Below, one piece after another: positions 39,344 to 42,277 of a stretch of 42,277 bases of DNA. The number at the start of each line of letters is the position of its first letter. Position 1 is the first letter of the stretch. The DNA comes from JANNMJ01 sp031397815 (GTDB taxonomy: Bacteria; Bacteroidota; Bacteroidia; Cytophagales; Hymenobacteraceae): the NCBI GenBank assembly GCA_031397815.1, contig JANNMJ010000108.1, forward strand, positions 1 through 42,277, read 5' to 3'. Under the pieces are notes generated by a model. The model was not told the DNA's origin. It ran no database searches and worked only from the letters and a program-made list of their open reading frames with translations. The position numbers were made by a program, and so were the translations under genes.

Positions 39344-40918
39344 CTAATGCGCCGCCATATCCACCTTCACTCCCGGTTTCGGGCGTTTCAGGCGGATGAA
39401 CAGAATCAGCGGAATGCACAGCAAGAAGAAGCCGCCGAGGTACATAAACGTCTGCGAGTAGGTGAGGAGCGACGCCTGCTTCATGAGGTTGAAGTTGAGT
39501 GCCTGATAGGCTTGCTGCTGCGCCTGCGCCGCCGAATAGCCTTTCGACATAAAGTTGGCGGTGTACATGCGGATGCGCTCGGTGGTTTCGGGGTCGAAGA
39601 GGGAGATGTTACTCGCGAGGTCGGCGCGGCGGTGGGCGTCGGTGCGCTCGATGAACGTGCCGACGAGGGCCACCCCGAACGACCCGCCGAGCTGCCGGAG
39701 CATACTCGTGAGGCCGGCGGCCTGCGCGGCGTCCTTGCCTTGTAGGCCGGAGAGCGACATCGTGGTGATCGGCAGGAAAATCAGGCCCATCGCCAAGCCG
39801 CGCAGCATGAGCGGCCAGAAGAAGTCGGACTCCCCGGCGGTGGGCGAAATCTGGAAGCTCACCCACGTCGTGAACACGAAAAACAGGAAGAACCCGAGCG
39901 GAATCATCCGCGTCTGCTTCACGCCCGCTTGCAGCGCGCGGCCAATAAACGGCATCATCATCCCCGAAACCACGGCGCCCGGCAGGAGCATAAAGCCCGT
40001 CTGCTGCGCCGTAAAGCCCAGCACGCGCTGCGTAAACACCGGAATGATGAACACCGACGCGAACAGCCCGAACCCCAGCACGAACGACAAAAACGCCCCC
40101 CACGCCAGCGGATTACTCTTGCCCAACACCTTCAAGTCGACGGCCGGATTCGGTGTCGTCAGCTCGCGCCATATGAAGAGGATGATGCCGAGCGCCGAGG
40201 CAAGCGCGAACAGGATGATGTACGACGACTCGAACCAGTCTTCGCGCTCGCCCTGCTCCAGCACCAATTGCAACGACCCGACCCCCGCGATGAGCAGGAA
40301 AATCCCCGTCCAGTCGATATCGCCAACAGACCGCCTGACCCGGTTTTGCAGCCGGACTGGGTCGTGGATGAACAGGATGGTGAAGATGGTGGCGAGAATC
40401 CCGACGGGCACGTTCACATAGAAAATCCACGGCCAATCAAAATGGTCGACGATGTAGCCGCCGAGCGTCGGGCCAATCGTGGGGCCGATGATGACGCCCA
40501 TCCCGAAGAGCGCCTGCCCGAGCGGGAGCTGTTTCGGCGGAAAGGTGTCAATCAGAATCGCTTGCGATGTCGCCATCAGCGCGCCGCCGCCCAGCCCTTG
40601 GATGAACCGGAAAAACACCAGCTCCCAGATGCCGTGGCTCTGCCCGCACATAATCGAGGAGAGCGTGAAGAGCACGACCGAGAACGCGAAGTAATTCCGC
40701 CGCCCGAACTGCTCGCTCAAAAAACCCGTCATCGGCACCACAATCACGTTGGCGATGGCGTAAGAGGCAATCACCCAGCTCACCTCGCCGAGCGTGGCCG
40801 AGAGGTTGCCCATCATCTGCGTGAGCGCGACGTTGACGATGCTGGTGTCAATCAGCTCCAGCATCGTACACAGCACCACCGTGACGACGATAATCCATTT
40901 CCGAAATCCGGTTTCCAT
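39344..40918 (-). CDS. DHA2-family MFS drug efflux permease (EmrB-type)
   Basis: A 524-residue, 14-TM proton antiporter of the DHA2 (EmrB/QacA) family. It starts METGFRKWIIVVTVVLCTML with LIDTSIVNVALTQMMG in TM1 and has motif A as GFLSEQFGRRNYFA. It also shows RFIQGLGGGALMATSQAILI and GMGVIIGPTIGPTLGGYIVD (antiporter motif C region) plus AAQAAGLTSMLRQLGGSFGV. It is encoded downstream of a HlyD/EmrA-type adaptor on the same strand, with a 144-base gap that contains a REP-like palindrome. Together they should pump toxic compounds through a TolC-like outer channel, not in the window. The exact substrate is unknown. Confidence 0.93.
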   Translation of the reverse strand: METGFRKWIIVVTVVLCTMLELIDTSIVNVALTQMMGNLSATLGEVSWVIASYAIANVIVVPMTGFLSEQFGRRNYFAFSVVLFTLSSIMCGQSHGIWELVFFRFIQGLGGGALMATSQAILIDTFPPKQLPLGQALFGMGVIIGPTIGPTLGGYIVDHFDWPWIFYVNVPVGILATIFTILFIHDPVRLQNRVRRSVGDIDWTGIFLLIAGVGSLQLVLEQGEREDWFESSYIILFALASALGIILFIWRELTTPNPAVDLKVLGKSNPLAWGAFLSFVLGFGLFASVFIIPVFTQRVLGFTAQQTGFMLLPGAVVSGMMMPFIGRALQAGVKQTRMIPLGFFLFFVFTTWVSFQISPTAGESDFFWPLMLRGLAMGLIFLPITTMSLSGLQGKDAAQAAGLTSMLRQLGGSFGVALVGTFIERTDAHRRADLASNISLFDPETTERIRMYTANFMSKGYSAAQAQQQAYQALNFNLMKQASLLTYSQTFMYLGGFFLLCIPLILFIRLKRPKPGVKVDMAAH

Positions 40919-40968
40919 GGAATTGGTTTTTGGTTGATAGTTTTTGGTTTTTAGGCTTCTGGGGTGCG

Positions 40969-41024
40969 GTAGGGACGCCTATTGGCGTCCTTCACGTGCG
41001 GAGGACGCCAATAGGCGTCCCTAC
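40969..41024. repeat. Perfect 23-bp REP-like palindrome between the efflux genes
   Basis: The arms at 40969-40991 and 41002-41024 are perfectly complementary, with a 10-base loop; each begins or ends in GTAGGGACGCC. The flanking A/T-rich arms (TTTTTGGTTTTTAG-type at 40930-40955 and the matching AAAACC-type at 41035-41065) also pair, so the whole 140 bp can fold into one long hairpin. It is a mobile-repeat-like element; the ORF across it is not a gene. Confidence 0.85.
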
Positions 41025-41062
41025 ACTTCCACCCCGAAAAACTAAAAACCATAAACCAAAAA

Positions 41063-42196
41063 CTACTTCGTCTGAACCACCGCCTTCACGCTCATCCCGG
41101 CGCGAAGCGGGTGCTGCGGGTCGGGCTTGTCGAGGACGACGCGGACGGGGATGCGCTGCACCACTTTCACGAAGTTGCCGGAGGCGTTATCCGGCGGCAG
41201 CAGCGCGAAACGGGCGCCCGTAGCGGCCGAAATGCTCTCGACTTTGCCCGTGAACTTCACATCCGGGTAAGAATCGACTTCGACTTCCACCGGCTGACCC
41301 ACTTTCATCTCCGTCATCTGCGTCTCCTTGAAGTTGGCGGTCACCCACACTTCACCCGTGCTCACGATGGCGAGGAGGTTTTGGCCCGGCTGCACCACCT
41401 GCCCCGGCTCGACGTTCTTCTTGCTGATATACCCGTCACCAGACGCCGTGAGGGCCGTGTAGGAAAGCTGCAAAAGGGCGTTTTCGAGGTCGGCTTGGCG
41501 TTGTTTCACCACTGCTTCGGCCACCGCCACCTGCTGTTGCGTGGAGCCGACTTGGGCGCGGGCGGCCGAAACCTGATTCTCGGCGGTGGCGCGTTGGGCG
41601 GTCGTGGAGCGGAGGTTGGCTTGCGCGGCGTCGTATTCGGCGCGCGTAATCACCTCTTCTTTCAGCAGATAATCGTTACGCTGAAGGTCGCGCTGGAGCT
41701 TGTCGCGCAGCGCCGAGCTGACCCCGACGGTGCTTTGCGCCGTGCCCACGTTGGCTTGCGCGGCACTCACGCCTGCCCGCGCCGCGCCCACTCCGGCCTG
41801 AGCCGCCGCGAGCGCCGTCCGCGCCACCGACACCCGGACTTCCAGATCGCGCGGGTCGATGCGGATGAGCGTATCGCCGCGCTTCACGAGCTGGTTTTCT
41901 TTCACGAGCACATCCGTCACCTGCCCGCTGATGCGCGGCAGCACGGGGTACACATCACCTTCGATTTGGGCGTTATCGGTCGTCTCGTGGTTTTGCGCGA
42001 ACGACCACGCCCGCCAGCCGAAAAAGCCGCCGACGAGTAAAATCACCGCCAGAATCAGCAGCGGGACGAAAGAGCGTTTTTTGGGAGCCTCAGCTTCAGT
42101 AGTTGTCATGACGGGCGGTTCAGCGGGATGGGGAGGAGCGGGCGTCGGCGCGACGGGGGCGTCAGGGGCGAGGCGGTCGGGGGCAGTGGAGGCCAT
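41063..42196 (-). CDS. HlyD/EmrA-type membrane fusion protein
   Basis: A 377-residue periplasmic adaptor. It has a proline-rich cytoplasmic N-terminus (about 1-35) and one transmembrane helix (about 45-63, FVPLLILAVILLVGGFFGW). The first half of a barrel-sandwich hybrid domain follows (AQIEGDVYPVLPRISGQVTD, VKENQLVKRGDTLIRIDPRD). A long alpha-helical hairpin rich in Ala/Gln/Arg lies at about 110-230, then the second half of the lipoyl-like domain (YTALTASGDGYISKKNVEPG) and a beta-barrel with TGKVESISAATGARFALLPP. Two features are EmrA-like: the NFVKVVQRIPVRV motif and the final LRAGMSVKAVVQTK. It precedes the DHA2 permease and is the first gene of the pair; a transcriptional regulator or OMF may lie beyond position 42277. 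Confidence 0.92.
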   Translation of the reverse strand: MASTAPDRLAPDAPVAPTPAPPHPAEPPVMTTTEAEAPKKRSFVPLLILAVILLVGGFFGWRAWSFAQNHETTDNAQIEGDVYPVLPRISGQVTDVLVKENQLVKRGDTLIRIDPRDLEVRVSVARTALAAAQAGVGAARAGVSAAQANVGTAQSTVGVSSALRDKLQRDLQRNDYLLKEEVITRAEYDAAQANLRSTTAQRATAENQVSAARAQVGSTQQQVAVAEAVVKQRQADLENALLQLSYTALTASGDGYISKKNVEPGQVVQPGQNLLAIVSTGEVWVTANFKETQMTEMKVGQPVEVEVDSYPDVKFTGKVESISAATGARFALLPPDNASGNFVKVVQRIPVRVVLDKPDPQHPLRAGMSVKAVVQTK

Positions 42197-42277
42197 ATAA
42201 TGGGGGAGGAACGAGGGGAGGAAAGAAGCGCGGCCTGCAACCTGCGGCTAAGTGTAGTGTGGCAGTTAAGGCGCTTA

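Noticed and set aside
40930..41223. Plus-strand ORF with repeated GTPIGV phrases between the efflux genes
   Set aside because: The repeated peptide is simply the translation of the two arms of the REP-like palindrome; the remainder is antisense to the EmrA-type gene.

Overview
The window looks like chromosomal DNA from a GC-rich member of the Bacteroidota, most likely Cytophagales and possibly close to Hymenobacter. This rests on the Por (type IX) secretion C-terminal sorting domains, SusA-like amylase architecture, DUF502 proteins, carboxypeptidase-regulatory-like secreted proteins, a Bacteroidota-type extended PurM, recurrent -7 boxes resembling TAnnTTTG, and the absence of clear Shine-Dalgarno sequences. 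Placement below phylum is inference. About 38 protein genes and one tRNA can be supported. There is no rRNA, CRISPR array, transposase or prophage.

Layout. 1-214: REP-like repeats. 215-3601: purM, radC (-) and a membrane-anchored metallophosphoesterase. 3826-5361: a lipoprotein and a secreted CarboxypepD_reg-like protein. 5403-5911: a small AT-rich ORF, then a strictly periodic 21-bp tandem repeat of 12 clear and 2 degenerate units. 5965-8178 (-): two tandem DUF502 membrane proteins and ispH. 8466-12152: a very large secreted metzincin protease with a P-domain and a type IX sorting domain. 12406-19233: a starch/maltodextrin locus (SusA-like GH13, SDR, lipoprotein GH13, MFS sugar transporter), interrupted by a GxxExxY gene bounded by imperfect ~36-bp inverted repeats. 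19366-22158: small secreted proteins, an unknown 7-TM protein, a TerB-like protein and a nearly bare type IX sorting domain. 22676-24574: type III polyketide synthase plus methyltransferase. 24682-25862 (-): a histone-deacetylase-like amidohydrolase and tRNA-Val. 25976-29984: envelope proteins and a polytopic membrane protein. 29981-32876 (-): rpiB, tatC, glyA. 33019-34568: an ECF sigma factor with a one-TM TPR protein. 34690-39206: DinB, cupin, a BamA/TamA-like barrel and a lipoprotein. 39344-42196 (-): an EmrAB-type efflux pair with a perfect 23-bp REP-like palindrome between the two genes.

How the genes work together. The clearest functional unit is the maltodextrin locus: an exported neopullulanase-type GH13, a lipoprotein GH13 and an MFS permease would cut and import alpha-glucans. 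The PKS/methyltransferase pair suggests a methylated alkylresorcinol or pyrone product. The EmrA/EmrB pair is a proton-driven efflux pump lacking its outer-membrane channel in the window. Most of the rest is housekeeping (purine, isoprenoid, one-carbon, pentose phosphate, Tat export).

The most unusual structures are the inverted-repeat-bounded GxxExxY cassette, which seems to have replaced the 5' end of the SDR gene; the 21-bp repeat array; the REP-like palindromes; and a ~100-residue helical insertion in the sugar transporter. I did not find a convincing complete new defence or mobile system.
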